A DNA stretch of 64,000 nt from an uncultured Alphaproteobacteria bacterium. GTDB lineage: Bacteria > Pseudomonadota > Alphaproteobacteria > Rhizobiales > Aestuariivirgaceae. Location: positions 34,985 to 98,984 of the forward strand of contig CAMFKI010000012.1 of NCBI GenBank assembly GCA_945957365.1. Direction: 5' to 3'. The translations under genes and the position numbers were made by a program. The stretch's first letter is position 1, and every line of letters begins with the position of its first letter. A model generated the notes under the pieces. That model saw nothing but the letters and a program-made list of their open reading frames with translations, ran no database searches and was not told the origin of the DNA. Of the stretch, positions 17,364-26,090 are shown piece by piece.

Positions 17364-18671
17364 TCAGCCGTCGCGGCCCGGCCGCCGCAATGAAGCGGGG
17401 CCGGCGGGCAGAAAGCCCCAGGGATCGAGCACGCGCGTGCCGCCGCCCGCCATCTCGCCGAGCCCCATGAGCCGGGGGTCGTTCACACCCGCCACGATCA
17501 GATCGGCGTTGGCCGCGAGGCCTTCCAGGCTGTCCCAGCACACAACGGGGCCGGCCCATGGCTCCGCCTTCAGGGCCTGGCGCGCCCGCGGCGACGGATC
17601 ATAGGCATGGACCGCGACACCCGCCGACAGCAGCCGCTGGATGAGCGCGAAGGACGGCGACTCGACGGTCACGTCCGTGCCGGACTTGAAGGCGAGGCCC
17701 GCGACGCCGACCGACCTCGGCCGTTCCGCCAGCACGAGCCCCGCGATGTGGTCGTGATGGACCTGGTTCGACTGCCTCACCACGGCGGCGATCGAACCGT
17801 CCAGGCCATGGCTTGTCAGCAGCGCCTCCATGGCGTCGACGTCGCGGGGAAAGCACGGCCCGCCGAACGGCATTCCGCCCTTCAGGAATCCCTTGCCGAT
17901 GCGCGCATCCAGCGACAGCGTCTCGGTCAGCCGGTCGACATTCACCGCCGAAACCTGCCCGGCGAGTCGGGCCAGCGTGTTGGCGAAGGATATCTTGAAG
18001 CAGAGATAGAAGTTCCACGCCACCTTGGCGATTTCCGCCTCGGCGATGGTCAGGCGGGCACGGGGCACATCGGGAGCGACGATCCGGCCGTAGAGGGTCT
18101 CGACCTCGTGCGCCGCGGCCGCGTCATCGGCGCCGATCATCAGGCAGGGTGGGCGGTGAAAACCCGCGACGACGTTGCCGATGGCCACGAGATCCGGAAC
18201 ATAGGCGAGGCCGAAGCGGCATCCCGAGTGCCGCTCCGCCGCCACCAGCATCGGTGCGACCTCGCTTGCGATGGTGCCCGGCATGACGGTCGACGCGATG
18301 ATGACGAGGTGCCGCTCGGGCCTTGCCGGCCGCTGCGCCACCTCCGCGCACACACTGGCCACCGCCTCGCAGACGAAGCGCGCGGAAAAGCGAGGGTCGC
18401 CGGGATTCGAAGGGGTGGGCACCTGCACCAGCGATGCCGAGAGGTCAAGCCCATGCGGGCTCACGTGGAAGGTCAGCTCGGCACCCGCCTTGCGGATCAG
18501 CGCGGCGAGGCCCGGCTCCTGCGACGCGATTCTGCCTTCTGAGAGGTCCGCGACGTGGGCGGCGTTCACGTCGATCCCGCAGGTCCGGACGCCCGCAGCC
18601 GCGAAACTGGCGGCCAGCGGCAGGCCGAGCTTGCCCATGCCGTAAACCCCGAGACGGCTGCCCTCGCTCAT
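17364..18671 (-). CDS. UDP-glucose/GDP-mannose dehydrogenase family protein
   Basis: A 435-residue protein with the N-terminal Rossmann motif 'LGVYGMGKLGLPLAASFAAAG', the central helix 'AEIAKVAWNFYLCFKISFANTLA', and the catalytic cysteine in 'FGGPCFPRD' (about residue 270). The C-terminal domain has 'VGVAGLAFKSGTDVTVESPS'. These enzymes oxidise an NDP-sugar C6 hydroxyl to a uronic acid with two NAD+. It overlaps the upstream GT-B-like gene by 4 bp (same strand), so both likely serve one polysaccharide. The exact NDP-sugar cannot be told. Confidence 0.9.
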   Translation of the reverse strand: MSEGSRLGVYGMGKLGLPLAASFAAAGVRTCGIDVNAAHVADLSEGRIASQEPGLAALIRKAGAELTFHVSPHGLDLSASLVQVPTPSNPGDPRFSARFVCEAVASVCAEVAQRPARPERHLVIIASTVMPGTIASEVAPMLVAAERHSGCRFGLAYVPDLVAIGNVVAGFHRPPCLMIGADDAAAAHEVETLYGRIVAPDVPRARLTIAEAEIAKVAWNFYLCFKISFANTLARLAGQVSAVNVDRLTETLSLDARIGKGFLKGGMPFGGPCFPRDVDAMEALLTSHGLDGSIAAVVRQSNQVHHDHIAGLVLAERPRSVGVAGLAFKSGTDVTVESPSFALIQRLLSAGVAVHAYDPSPRARQALKAEPWAGPVVCWDSLEGLAANADLIVAGVNDPRLMGLGEMAGGGTRVLDPWGFLPAGPASLRRPGRDG

Positions 18672-19825
18672 TGCGTTGCCACGCCCAGAACGGTGTCGAA
18701 GACCCTGCTGGGCGAGTTGGCCTCGCGGTAGACCGGGGCGAAGGCGCGGTGGCGCCGATACATGGCTTCGAAATTCTCCAGCATCACCGACACCGCAGCG
18801 CGCAGACTGCCCTGCTTGTCGATATCATAGGTCAGTCCCATGCCGAACTCATGCATTGTCGCAGCCATCGAGGTGCCGAGCGGGGCGATCGGAATGATCG
18901 CGTCGGCGAGGCTTTCGAACAGCACGCCCGAACCCTGCCTGATGTAGCGGGCGGGATCATAGGGCATGACGGTGGCGTCGAGGCCTTGCCACATCTCGAC
19001 ATATTCGCGCGCGGGCAGGGCGCCGGCCACGATATTCACCTCAGGCCGCTTCAGGCGGTAGTGCTGCGCAAGCCCGTCAATGCGGCGCTTGAGGGCGTAG
19101 ACGGCGTCCATGGTGGCGCTCTCGCCCGTGTGCAGCAGCAGGGAGACGTCGTCGCCATGCACCATCAGTTCCGAAAGCGCCGGGCCAAATTCCTTGCCAT
19201 GCCGCATCATGTTGACGAGACCGATGACGGGCCGGGCGCGCGGCGGACGGTCCTTCAGGGGATGGAGGTCGAGGATCGCCGGGAACACGCTCACCGGTGC
19301 CTCGATCTGGTTGCTCAGGTGCTCTGCGATCAGCGGCGACTGCGCATGGAGCCGCAGCCCGCAGCCGATGGCGCGCCCGACGGCCTCGCGCAGCGCCTGC
19401 GGCGCCGCCGCGTGGCCCATTGGCCAGGATTCAGCGAAGCTCAGCAGCTGGAACAGCAGGGGCTGCCCGATGTCCTCGGCGACGAGGCAGGCGCCCCCGA
19501 GCTCCGCCGTGGTGCCCGACAGCCACACCGGCTGCGCGCCGTTGCATCCGCGGATGACGGCCAGGGCCTCGTCGGCGATCCAGCGCGAAATCGCATCGCG
19601 CTGCTCGGCATCCCGCTCCATGCGGTAGGGAACATCATCGAAGGCCGGCAGGACGCGGACGCCGAGTTCCTCCAGCGTCACCTTGAAGCGCGGCAGGATC
19701 GCCCGGCTCGATGCCACGCTGATCCTGAAGCCACGGCACGCCGCCTCGCCCGCAAAGACGCGGACGTACCGGTTGTAGTGACCAGCGGGGCTCGCCAGAT
19801 GCGGCTCGAGAAGAAGCAGTTCCAT
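18668..19825 (-). CDS. GT-B-like glycosyltransferase
   Basis: A 385-residue protein. The N-terminal 'LLLLEPHLASPAGHYNRYVRVFAGEAACRGF' resembles the first Rossmann strand and Gly-rich loop of GT-B enzymes. The C-lobe contains 'VIGLVNMMRHGKEFGPALSELM' and the donor-site region 'MWQGLDATVMPYDPARYIRQGSGVLFESLADAIIPI', with the E-x7 style pattern loosely kept. It is the first gene of a two-gene operon with the nucleotide-sugar dehydrogenase. Family assignment is by pattern, not exact. Confidence 0.72.
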   Translation of the reverse strand: MELLLLEPHLASPAGHYNRYVRVFAGEAACRGFRISVASSRAILPRFKVTLEELGVRVLPAFDDVPYRMERDAEQRDAISRWIADEALAVIRGCNGAQPVWLSGTTAELGGACLVAEDIGQPLLFQLLSFAESWPMGHAAAPQALREAVGRAIGCGLRLHAQSPLIAEHLSNQIEAPVSVFPAILDLHPLKDRPPRARPVIGLVNMMRHGKEFGPALSELMVHGDDVSLLLHTGESATMDAVYALKRRIDGLAQHYRLKRPEVNIVAGALPAREYVEMWQGLDATVMPYDPARYIRQGSGVLFESLADAIIPIAPLGTSMAATMHEFGMGLTYDIDKQGSLRAAVSVMLENFEAMYRRHRAFAPVYREANSPSRVFDTVLGVATQ

Positions 19826-19907
19826 CGGCAGAGTATGTTCAAAACGCCCGATTGCGGCAAGCGCAGTGACCGGCGGTTGTCGGCAATTGCGCGTTGACTG
19901 GCCCTCG

Positions 19908-20957
19908 CTATCCTTCCGCCACCAGCGACACGAACCTGTCGACCTCGTCTTCCGGCGTCGCGAAGGAGAGCACGAAGCGCGCGAACACCTCGTCGTCCGC
20001 GATAGCGCCGCCGAGGCTGTCGGGCATCCAGTCGTAGAATTTCGCGCCGCTGGCCTGCAGCCGGTCGAACATGGCCTTCGGCAGCACCGCGAACACTTCG
20101 TTGGCCTGCACCGGGTTGGGAATGCGCACCTTGCCGCCCGCCGTCAGGCCTTTTGCCAGCTTCTGGGCCAGCGCGTTCGCACGGCGCGCATTTTCCAGCC
20201 ACAGTCCGCCCTCGAGATAGGCCAGCATCTGCGCGCCCAGATAGCGGCTCTTGGACAGCAGCTGGCCGGCCCGCATGCGGCGATAGGCGAAGTCTTCCGC
20301 CAGAGCGAGGTCGAAGAACACCACGGCCTCCAGCATCATCGCACCGTTCTTCGTGGCCCCGAAGCTCATCACGTCGACGCCGGATTTCCAGGTGAGTTCG
20401 GCGGGCGAGCAGCCGAGCCCTGCTACGGCATTGGCGAAGCGCGCGCCGTCCATGTGCAGCTTCATGCCGCGCGGGCGGACGAGACCGGAGAAGGCCTTCA
20501 CCTCGGCTGGCGAATAGACCGTGCCGAGCTCGCTGGCATTGGTCAGCGACACGCCCCTGGGCTTCGGGTCATGCTCGCCGCGGATGAAGCCCTTCAGCGC
20601 CTTCTCCACCATGGCCGGCGTGATCTTGCCGGCCGGGCCATGGAGCCCGATAATCTTGGCGCCGCCGGTGAACATCTCGGGCGAATTGCATTCATCGACC
20701 GCGATGTGAGCCTCCGCATTGCAGAAGATCGCGCCATAGCCCGGCGTGATGGTCGACAGCGCCAGCCCATTGGCCGCCGTGCCGCTGGTGACGAGGAAGG
20801 CGCGCAGGTCGCAGCCGAAGATGTCCTTGAGCCTGGCTTCGGCGCGGATCGTCAGCTCGTCACCGGCGTAGGAGGGCGCCGTGCCGCCATTTGCCTCGCC
20901 GAGGGCGGCGAGGATCTTCGGGTGCACGCCATAGACATTGTCGGATGCGAAATTCAT
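19908..20957 (-). CDS. low-specificity L-threonine aldolase, PLP-dependent
   Basis: A 349-residue fold-type I enzyme. It begins 'MNFASDNVYGVHPKILAALGEANGG' as in family members, has 'VTSGTAANGLALS' for phosphate binding, 'HMDGARFANAVA' with the PLP-pyridine Asp, and the Schiff-base lysine in 'SFGATKNGAMM' (about residue 202). It cleaves L-threonine/allo-threonine to glycine and acetaldehyde. The flavoprotein gene lies 6 bp downstream in the neighbouring coordinates on the same strand, so the two may share a transcript starting before 22184. Confidence 0.92.
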   Translation of the reverse strand: MNFASDNVYGVHPKILAALGEANGGTAPSYAGDELTIRAEARLKDIFGCDLRAFLVTSGTAANGLALSTITPGYGAIFCNAEAHIAVDECNSPEMFTGGAKIIGLHGPAGKITPAMVEKALKGFIRGEHDPKPRGVSLTNASELGTVYSPAEVKAFSGLVRPRGMKLHMDGARFANAVAGLGCSPAELTWKSGVDVMSFGATKNGAMMLEAVVFFDLALAEDFAYRRMRAGQLLSKSRYLGAQMLAYLEGGLWLENARRANALAQKLAKGLTAGGKVRIPNPVQANEVFAVLPKAMFDRLQASGAKFYDWMPDSLGGAIADDEVFARFVLSFATPEDEVDRFVSLVAEG

Positions 20958-20963
20958 GTGAGG

Positions 20964-22184
20964 TCAGCCCTTCAGAAGCACTTTGAGTTGAACGGTGGGG
21001 TCGGCGAGCTGCTCGGCGGAAGGTGTCGCGCGCTTGCCGATCAGCATCTCGGCGAGCTTCACGTCACGCGCGATGGAATTGCCGGGCCCGATGCCGGATG
21101 CGCCGACGAGCCGGCCCTCGTGGTCCCGGTGGAACATCACGAAGGACTGCTCGCCGGTCTGGCGCTTCACGATCTCGGGGCCATCGGCGGGATTGCCGGC
21201 GATCTGCAGCGACAGGTCATATTGGTCGGACCAGAACCACGGCACCGCCATGTAGTGTTTCGCGCCACCCAGCATGTTCTCGGTCGCGACATTCGCCTGG
21301 TCTGTGGCATTGCGCCAGGCTTCGAGCCGCATGCGCTTTCCCCCGAACAGCCCGTGCGGGAAGGAGCAGCAGTCGCCGGACGCGTAAATGTCGGGGTCGG
21401 ACGTCTGCAGGCTCGCGTCGCAGGCGATGCCGTTGTCGATGGCGAGGCCCGCGCCTTGCGCCAGCGCGATCTCCGGGGCGGCGCCGATCCCTGCCACCAC
21501 GATCTCGGCCGTCACCTTGTGGTCGTTGGCCAGCAGCACGCCGTCGGTCTCCACCGCTTTGAGCGCGGTGCCCACCTGCATGGCCACGCCGGCCGCGACG
21601 TGGCGCGCATGCACCACCTCGGCGATCTCCTCCGGCACGCCGCGCATCAGGATGCGGGGCTGGGCCTCGACCAGCGTGACGGCGAGGCCGAGCTTGCGCG
21701 CGCTCGACGCCACCTCGAGGCCGATGAAGCCGCCGCCGATGATCGCCGCGGAGGCGCTCTGCCGCAGCCGGCTGCGCAGGTGGTCGCCATCGGCGAAGTC
21801 GCGCAGCGTGTAGGCCAGTTCGCCGCCCTCGATCGCCAGCCGGCGCGGCTTGGCGCCGGTGCAGATCAGCAGCTTGTCGTAGGAGATGGCACGTCCGTCC
21901 TCGAGCACCAGCGCCTTCAATTTGCGGTCGATGCCGATGGCCTTCGCGCCGCGCACGAAGATGGCGTTGAGCGAGGCGATCATGCCCTCGTCGAGCAGCA
22001 GCACCGGCTGCGGCTCGTTCTCGTCCACCAGCATCGCCTTGGACAGGGGCGGCCGGTCATAGGGCAGCAGCGTCTCCTCGCTGACCAGCGTCACGGGGCC
22101 CTGGAAGCCGTTGGCCCTGAGGCTGACGATGGCGCGCGCCCCGGCCATGCCACCCCCGACGATCACCATCCCCGCGTCCGACAT
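20964..22184 (-). CDS. FAD-dependent NAD(P)H:ferredoxin/rubredoxin reductase family
   Basis: A 406-residue flavoprotein with 'MVIVGGGMAGARAIVSLR' for FAD, a second dinucleotide motif 'AAIIGGGFIGLEVASSARKLG' for NAD(P)H, and 'DPDIYASGDCCSFPHG' binding the flavin. The C-terminal 'VPWFWSDQYDLSLQIAG' is the putidaredoxin/rhodocoxin reductase-type reductase_C domain. It passes electrons from NAD(P)H to a 2Fe-2S ferredoxin for a P450 or dioxygenase. No partner ferredoxin or oxygenase is in the window. It lies 6 bp from the threonine aldolase gene and is divergent from the aldolase operon at 22362. Confidence 0.9.
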   Translation of the reverse strand: MSDAGMVIVGGGMAGARAIVSLRANGFQGPVTLVSEETLLPYDRPPLSKAMLVDENEPQPVLLLDEGMIASLNAIFVRGAKAIGIDRKLKALVLEDGRAISYDKLLICTGAKPRRLAIEGGELAYTLRDFADGDHLRSRLRQSASAAIIGGGFIGLEVASSARKLGLAVTLVEAQPRILMRGVPEEIAEVVHARHVAAGVAMQVGTALKAVETDGVLLANDHKVTAEIVVAGIGAAPEIALAQGAGLAIDNGIACDASLQTSDPDIYASGDCCSFPHGLFGGKRMRLEAWRNATDQANVATENMLGGAKHYMAVPWFWSDQYDLSLQIAGNPADGPEIVKRQTGEQSFVMFHRDHEGRLVGASGIGPGNSIARDVKLAEMLIGKRATPSAEQLADPTVQLKVLLKG

Positions 22185-22361
22185 CCGCTTTCCCTCCGCA
22201 CTTCCGGGCGTCGTGGTTAGCCCACCCGGCGGGCCAATTCCAGTCCGTGCCGTGCGGCGCCTCCGGCAGCGTGCCAGCCATGCTCCGGCATCGATCCCGC
22301 GGCACTTGACGGCGGGCCTGCTGCCGCCGGACAACAGACCCCTGTCAAAGGGGAGTGGACG

Positions 22362-23180
22362 ATGACCCAGAGCAACATCCGCCGGCTGTGGGCGGCGGGC
22401 AAGCCGGTGCTCAATGGCTGGCTGTCGATCGGCAATGCGTTTACGGCCGAGATCCTGTCGCAGCAGGGCTATGATGCGGTCACCATCGACCAGCAGCATG
22501 GCTTCCTGGGCTATGACGCGCTGGCCCCGATGCTGCAGGCGGTGAAGGCCTCCCCCGTCACGCCCCTGGTGCGCGTGCCGTGGAATGCCCCGGGCGACAT
22601 CATGAAGGCGCTGGATGCCGGCGCACTCGGCATCATCTGCCCGATGATCAACAGCCGCGAGGAGACCGAGCAGTTCGTCTCCTGCATGCGCTATCCGCCC
22701 CATGGCCAGCGCAGCATGGGCCCGACCCGCGCGGTGTTCGCGCATGGCGCGGACTACGGCAAGTGGGCCGACGGCGAGGTGATTGCGCTCGCCATGATCG
22801 AGACGGCGGACGGCATGAAGAACCTGAAGGACATCGTGGCGACGCCCGGCCTCGACGGCGTCTACATCGGCCCCGCCGACCTGACGCTGGGCCTCACCGG
22901 CCGCAAGTATCCGACCGGCTTCGACCGCGAGGAGCCGGAGATGATCGACGCCATCAAGGAGATTCTCGCCCGCGCCCACGAGGCCGGGATCAGGGCGGCA
23001 CTCCACTGCGGCAACTCGGCCTACGCAGCAAAGGCCATCGGCTGGGGCTTCGACATGGTGACGCTGCTCAACGACGTGCGGCTGCTGGCCACGGCGGCCA
23101 AGGCCAGCGTCGAGCAGACGCACAAGGCGCTCGGCGAAGAGGTGGCGGTGACCGCCGCCCCGAAGAACACGGGCTACTGA
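22362..23180 (+). CDS. HpcH/HpaI aldolase family protein
   Basis: A 272-residue class II, metal-dependent aldolase. 'LNGWLSIGNAFTAEILSQQGYDAVTIDQQHG' begins the TIM barrel, 'ALAMIETADGMKNLKDI' supplies the metal-binding Glu and 'GLDGVYIGPADLTLGLTG' the metal Asp. Family members (4-hydroxy-2-oxoheptanedioate or 2-keto-3-deoxy-sugar aldolases) split off pyruvate. It is the first gene of a run with a 2-hydroxyacid dehydrogenase, 1 bp apart, leading toward the iol genes. This favours a sugar or polyol catabolic role. Confidence 0.9.
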   Translation: MTQSNIRRLWAAGKPVLNGWLSIGNAFTAEILSQQGYDAVTIDQQHGFLGYDALAPMLQAVKASPVTPLVRVPWNAPGDIMKALDAGALGIICPMINSREETEQFVSCMRYPPHGQRSMGPTRAVFAHGADYGKWADGEVIALAMIETADGMKNLKDIVATPGLDGVYIGPADLTLGLTGRKYPTGFDREEPEMIDAIKEILARAHEAGIRAALHCGNSAYAAKAIGWGFDMVTLLNDVRLLATAAKASVEQTHKALGEEVAVTAAPKNTGY

Positions 23181-23181
23181 C

Positions 23182-24147
23182 ATGCCGCATATCCTGGTGG
23201 CGGGAAAGCTGCACCCCGCGGGCATCGAGCGCCTGAAGACGGCGAAGGACATGACCTTCACGCTGGTCGACGAGGTTTCGCTCGAATCCTATCGTCCCCA
23301 TGTCGGAGAGGCCGATGCGGTTGTGCTGCGCACCCAGCCGATGACGGCGGAGGTGATCGCCGCTGCGCCGAACCTCAAGATCGTGTCGCGCCATGGCGTG
23401 GGCTATGACGCGGTGGACGTAAAGGCGCTGAATGCACGCGGCATTCCGCTGGCGATCGTGGGCGACGTCAACTCGCGCGCCGTGGCCGAGCACACGCTGA
23501 TGCTGATGTTGGCCACCGCGCGAAAGGCGGCACAGCACGATGCCGCCATCCGCCGCGGCGAGTGGAATGTGCGGAACCGCTTCGAGACGGTGGAACTCGA
23601 CGGCAAGAACCTGCTGCTCGTCGGCTTCGGCCGCATCGGCCGCCGCGTGGCCGAACTGGCCCGGGCCTTCGGCATGACGGTGAGCGCCTATGATCCCTTC
23701 GTGGCTCCCGACCTCATGGCCAAGCATGGCGTGCGCCCCGCCGCCGACCTCGTCAAGGCGCTGGGCGATGCCGACTATGTCTCGCTTCACATGCCGGGCT
23801 CCACGGCAGGTGCGGTGATCTTCGAAGAGGAAATCGAGGCGATGAAGCCCGGCGCCATCCTCATCAATGCCGCGCGCGGCGGCCTGGTCGACGAGATGCT
23901 GCTCGACCGCGCGCTGCGCGAGGGTAAGCTGGCGGGTGCAGGTCTCGACGTGTTCAAGTCCGAGCCGCCGGCGCCGGACCATCCGTTGCTCAGCAACGAC
24001 AGGGTGGTCCTGAGCCCGCATGCGGCGGGCCTCACCGCAGAATGCGCTGCCCGCATGGCGGTGGCCTCGGTCCAGAACGTGCTCGACTATTTTGCCGGCC
24101 GGCTGGACCCGGCGCTGGTGGTGAACGCGGCGAAGAACGGATCGTGA
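23182..24147 (+). CDS. D-isomer-specific 2-hydroxyacid dehydrogenase
   Basis: A 321-residue protein with the family's NAD motif 'LLVGFGRIGRRVAELARAFGM', the catalytic Arg in 'LINAARGGLVDEMLL', Glu in 'DVFKSEPPAPDHPLL' and His in 'VVLSPHAAGLTAE'. It is closest in pattern to phosphoglycerate- or hydroxypyruvate-reductase-like members and lacks an ACT domain. It begins 1 bp after the aldolase stop and probably reduces the 2-keto acid or aldehyde-acid product. The substrate is not determined. Confidence 0.9.
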   Translation: MPHILVAGKLHPAGIERLKTAKDMTFTLVDEVSLESYRPHVGEADAVVLRTQPMTAEVIAAAPNLKIVSRHGVGYDAVDVKALNARGIPLAIVGDVNSRAVAEHTLMLMLATARKAAQHDAAIRRGEWNVRNRFETVELDGKNLLLVGFGRIGRRVAELARAFGMTVSAYDPFVAPDLMAKHGVRPAADLVKALGDADYVSLHMPGSTAGAVIFEEEIEAMKPGAILINAARGGLVDEMLLDRALREGKLAGAGLDVFKSEPPAPDHPLLSNDRVVLSPHAAGLTAECAARMAVASVQNVLDYFAGRLDPALVVNAAKNGS

Positions 24148-24168
24148 GCGCATCGCGCAGACGGTAAA

Positions 24169-24186
24169 ATGGAAGCGACATTCCAT
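24169..24186. promoter_or_regulatory. IolR-type operator: ATGGAA-N6-TTCCAT
   Basis: A perfect 6-bp inverted repeat with a 6-bp spacer containing GGAA-N6-TTCC, the pattern reported for the RpiR-family inositol repressor IolR in Sinorhizobium. It sits 56 bp upstream of the iolD start, in the only real gap of the cluster (24148-24241), where a promoter is expected. A regulator gene is not in the window. Confidence 0.7.
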
Positions 24187-24241
24187 CACTTGATAGAATA
24201 GACGATATGTTCCAAAACACCGGCCAATGGGAGAATCCTCC

Positions 24242-26086
24242 ATGTCCACCATCCGCTTGACCATGGCGCAGGCGCTCGTGCGCTACCTGTGCAACCAGTA
24301 CACCCTGATCGACGGCAGGCAGGAGCCGCTGTTCGCCGGTCTCTTCGGCATCTTCGGTCACGGCAACGTAACTTGCCTGTCCGAGGCTCTGGAGGCGGTG
24401 CAGGACAGGCTGCCGACCTGGCGCGGGCAGAACGAGCAGTCCATGGCGCTGGCCGCGGTGGGCTATGCCAAGGCGATGCGGCGGCGGCAGATGATGATCG
24501 CCCTGTCCTCCATCGGGCCCGGCGCCCTCAACATGGTGACGGCCGCGGGCTGCGCCCATGCCAACCGCCTGCCGGTGCTTTTCCTCGCCGGCGACGTCTT
24601 CGCCAACCGCCGGCCCGACCCGGTGCTGCAGCAGGTTGAGCACTTCAACAATCCCACCACCTCGGTGAACGACGCCTTCAAGGCGGTGACCCGCTACTGG
24701 GACCGCATCACGCATCCGGAGCAGATCATCTCCTCCCTGCCGCAGGCCATCGCCACCATGCTCGACCCCGGCGACTGCGGCCCGGCCTTCATCGGCCTCT
24801 GCCAGGACACGCAGGAACTGGCCTTCGACTATCCCGAAGCCTTCTTCGCGCCCACCGTCCACACCATCCCGCGCCTCCGCCCCGACCGCGAGCGCGTGGC
24901 GCAGGCGGTGGAACTGATCAGGAACGCCAAGCGGCCGCTCATCATCTCCGGCGGCGGCGTGCGCTATTCGGGGGCGGAGAAGGAGGTCGCCGACTTCGCG
25001 CTGAAGCATGGCGTGCCGATGGCCGAGACCATTGCCGGCAAGGGCGCGGTGACACATGACCACCCGGCCCATGTCGGTCCCATCGGCGTCGTCGGCTCGA
25101 CCTCGGCCAACGAGATGGCCGGCGCGGCCGACATCATCATCGCCATCGGCACGAGGCTGCAGGATTTCACCACGGGCTCGTGGACCGTCTTCGCCCATGA
25201 TGCACGGTTCGTCTCCGTCAACGCCGCCCGCTACGACGCCACCAAGCACCGTGCCCTCGCCGTCGTGGGCGACGCGAAGGAGACCGTCGCGGAACTCGAA
25301 GCCGCACTCGCCGGCTGGAAGGCCGATGCAGCGTGGACAGCGCGTGGCAAGACCGCCTTCAAGGGCTGGAACGACCTCGTCGACGCGCACCAGAAGCCCA
25401 ACAACGAGCCGGTGCCGACCTATGCGCAAGTCGTCGGCGTGGTGAACCACTGGGCCGCACCCAACGACACCATGGTGACGGCGGCGGGCGGTCTTCCCGG
25501 CGAGACGGCCAAGGGCTGGAAGGTCAAGAACCCGAACACCTACGACCTCGAATTCGGCTTCTCCGCCATGGGTTACGAAATCGCCGGAGGCTGGGGCCAT
25601 GCCATGGCCAAGAAGGGCGATGGCGAGACCATCGTCATGGTGGGCGACGGCTCCTACCTGATGATGAACTCCGACATCTATTCGACCGTGCTGACCGGCC
25701 ACAAGCTGATCGTCGTCGTGTGCGACAATGGCGGCTTCGCGGTGATCAACCGGCTGCAAAACTTCAAGGGCACGCCCAGCTTCAACAACCTCATCAAGGA
25801 CAGCCGCGTGAAGGCGCCCTTCGCGGTCAACTTCGCGCAGCATGCGGCCTCGATGGGGGCGCTGACGCGCCACTGCGACAGCCTCGCCGATCTCGAGGCC
25901 GCGCTGAAATGGGCCAAGACCACGGACCGCACGACAGTCATCTCCATCGTCACCGATGCCTTCGCCTGGGTGCCGGGCGATGCCGACTGGGACGTCGGCG
26001 TGCCGGAGGTCTCCGACCGTCCCGAAGTTCAGAAGGCGCGCGAGCACCACGAGACCATCCGCAAGAAGCAACGCATTGGAGTCTGA
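24242..26086 (+). CDS. iolD: 3D-(3,5/4)-trihydroxycyclohexane-1,2-dione acylhydrolase (decyclizing)
   Basis: A 614-residue TPP-dependent enzyme of normal IolD length. The catalytic Glu is in 'WRGQNEQSMALAAVGYAKA', and the TPP/Mg motif runs from 'VMVGDGSYLMMNSDIYS' to 'VVVCDNGGF' (GDG-x(n)-N). The start at 24242 follows GGGAG by 8 nt and fits the family N-terminus 'TIRLTMAQALVRYL'; a start 15 bp upstream is less likely. It opens the cyclic diketone of the myo-inositol pathway to 5-deoxy-glucuronate. iolE and a dehydrogenase follow directly. An IolR-type operator lies upstream. Confidence 0.94.
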   Translation: MSTIRLTMAQALVRYLCNQYTLIDGRQEPLFAGLFGIFGHGNVTCLSEALEAVQDRLPTWRGQNEQSMALAAVGYAKAMRRRQMMIALSSIGPGALNMVTAAGCAHANRLPVLFLAGDVFANRRPDPVLQQVEHFNNPTTSVNDAFKAVTRYWDRITHPEQIISSLPQAIATMLDPGDCGPAFIGLCQDTQELAFDYPEAFFAPTVHTIPRLRPDRERVAQAVELIRNAKRPLIISGGGVRYSGAEKEVADFALKHGVPMAETIAGKGAVTHDHPAHVGPIGVVGSTSANEMAGAADIIIAIGTRLQDFTTGSWTVFAHDARFVSVNAARYDATKHRALAVVGDAKETVAELEAALAGWKADAAWTARGKTAFKGWNDLVDAHQKPNNEPVPTYAQVVGVVNHWAAPNDTMVTAAGGLPGETAKGWKVKNPNTYDLEFGFSAMGYEIAGGWGHAMAKKGDGETIVMVGDGSYLMMNSDIYSTVLTGHKLIVVVCDNGGFAVINRLQNFKGTPSFNNLIKDSRVKAPFAVNFAQHAASMGALTRHCDSLADLEAALKWAKTTDRTTVISIVTDAFAWVPGDADWDVGVPEVSDRPEVQKAREHHETIRKKQRIGV

Positions 26087-26090
26087 CCCC

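Noticed and set aside
19866..22220. 784-residue open frame on the plus strand
   Set aside because: Antisense to threonine aldolase and the flavoprotein, both strongly recognised; composition is His/Arg-rich shadow sequence.
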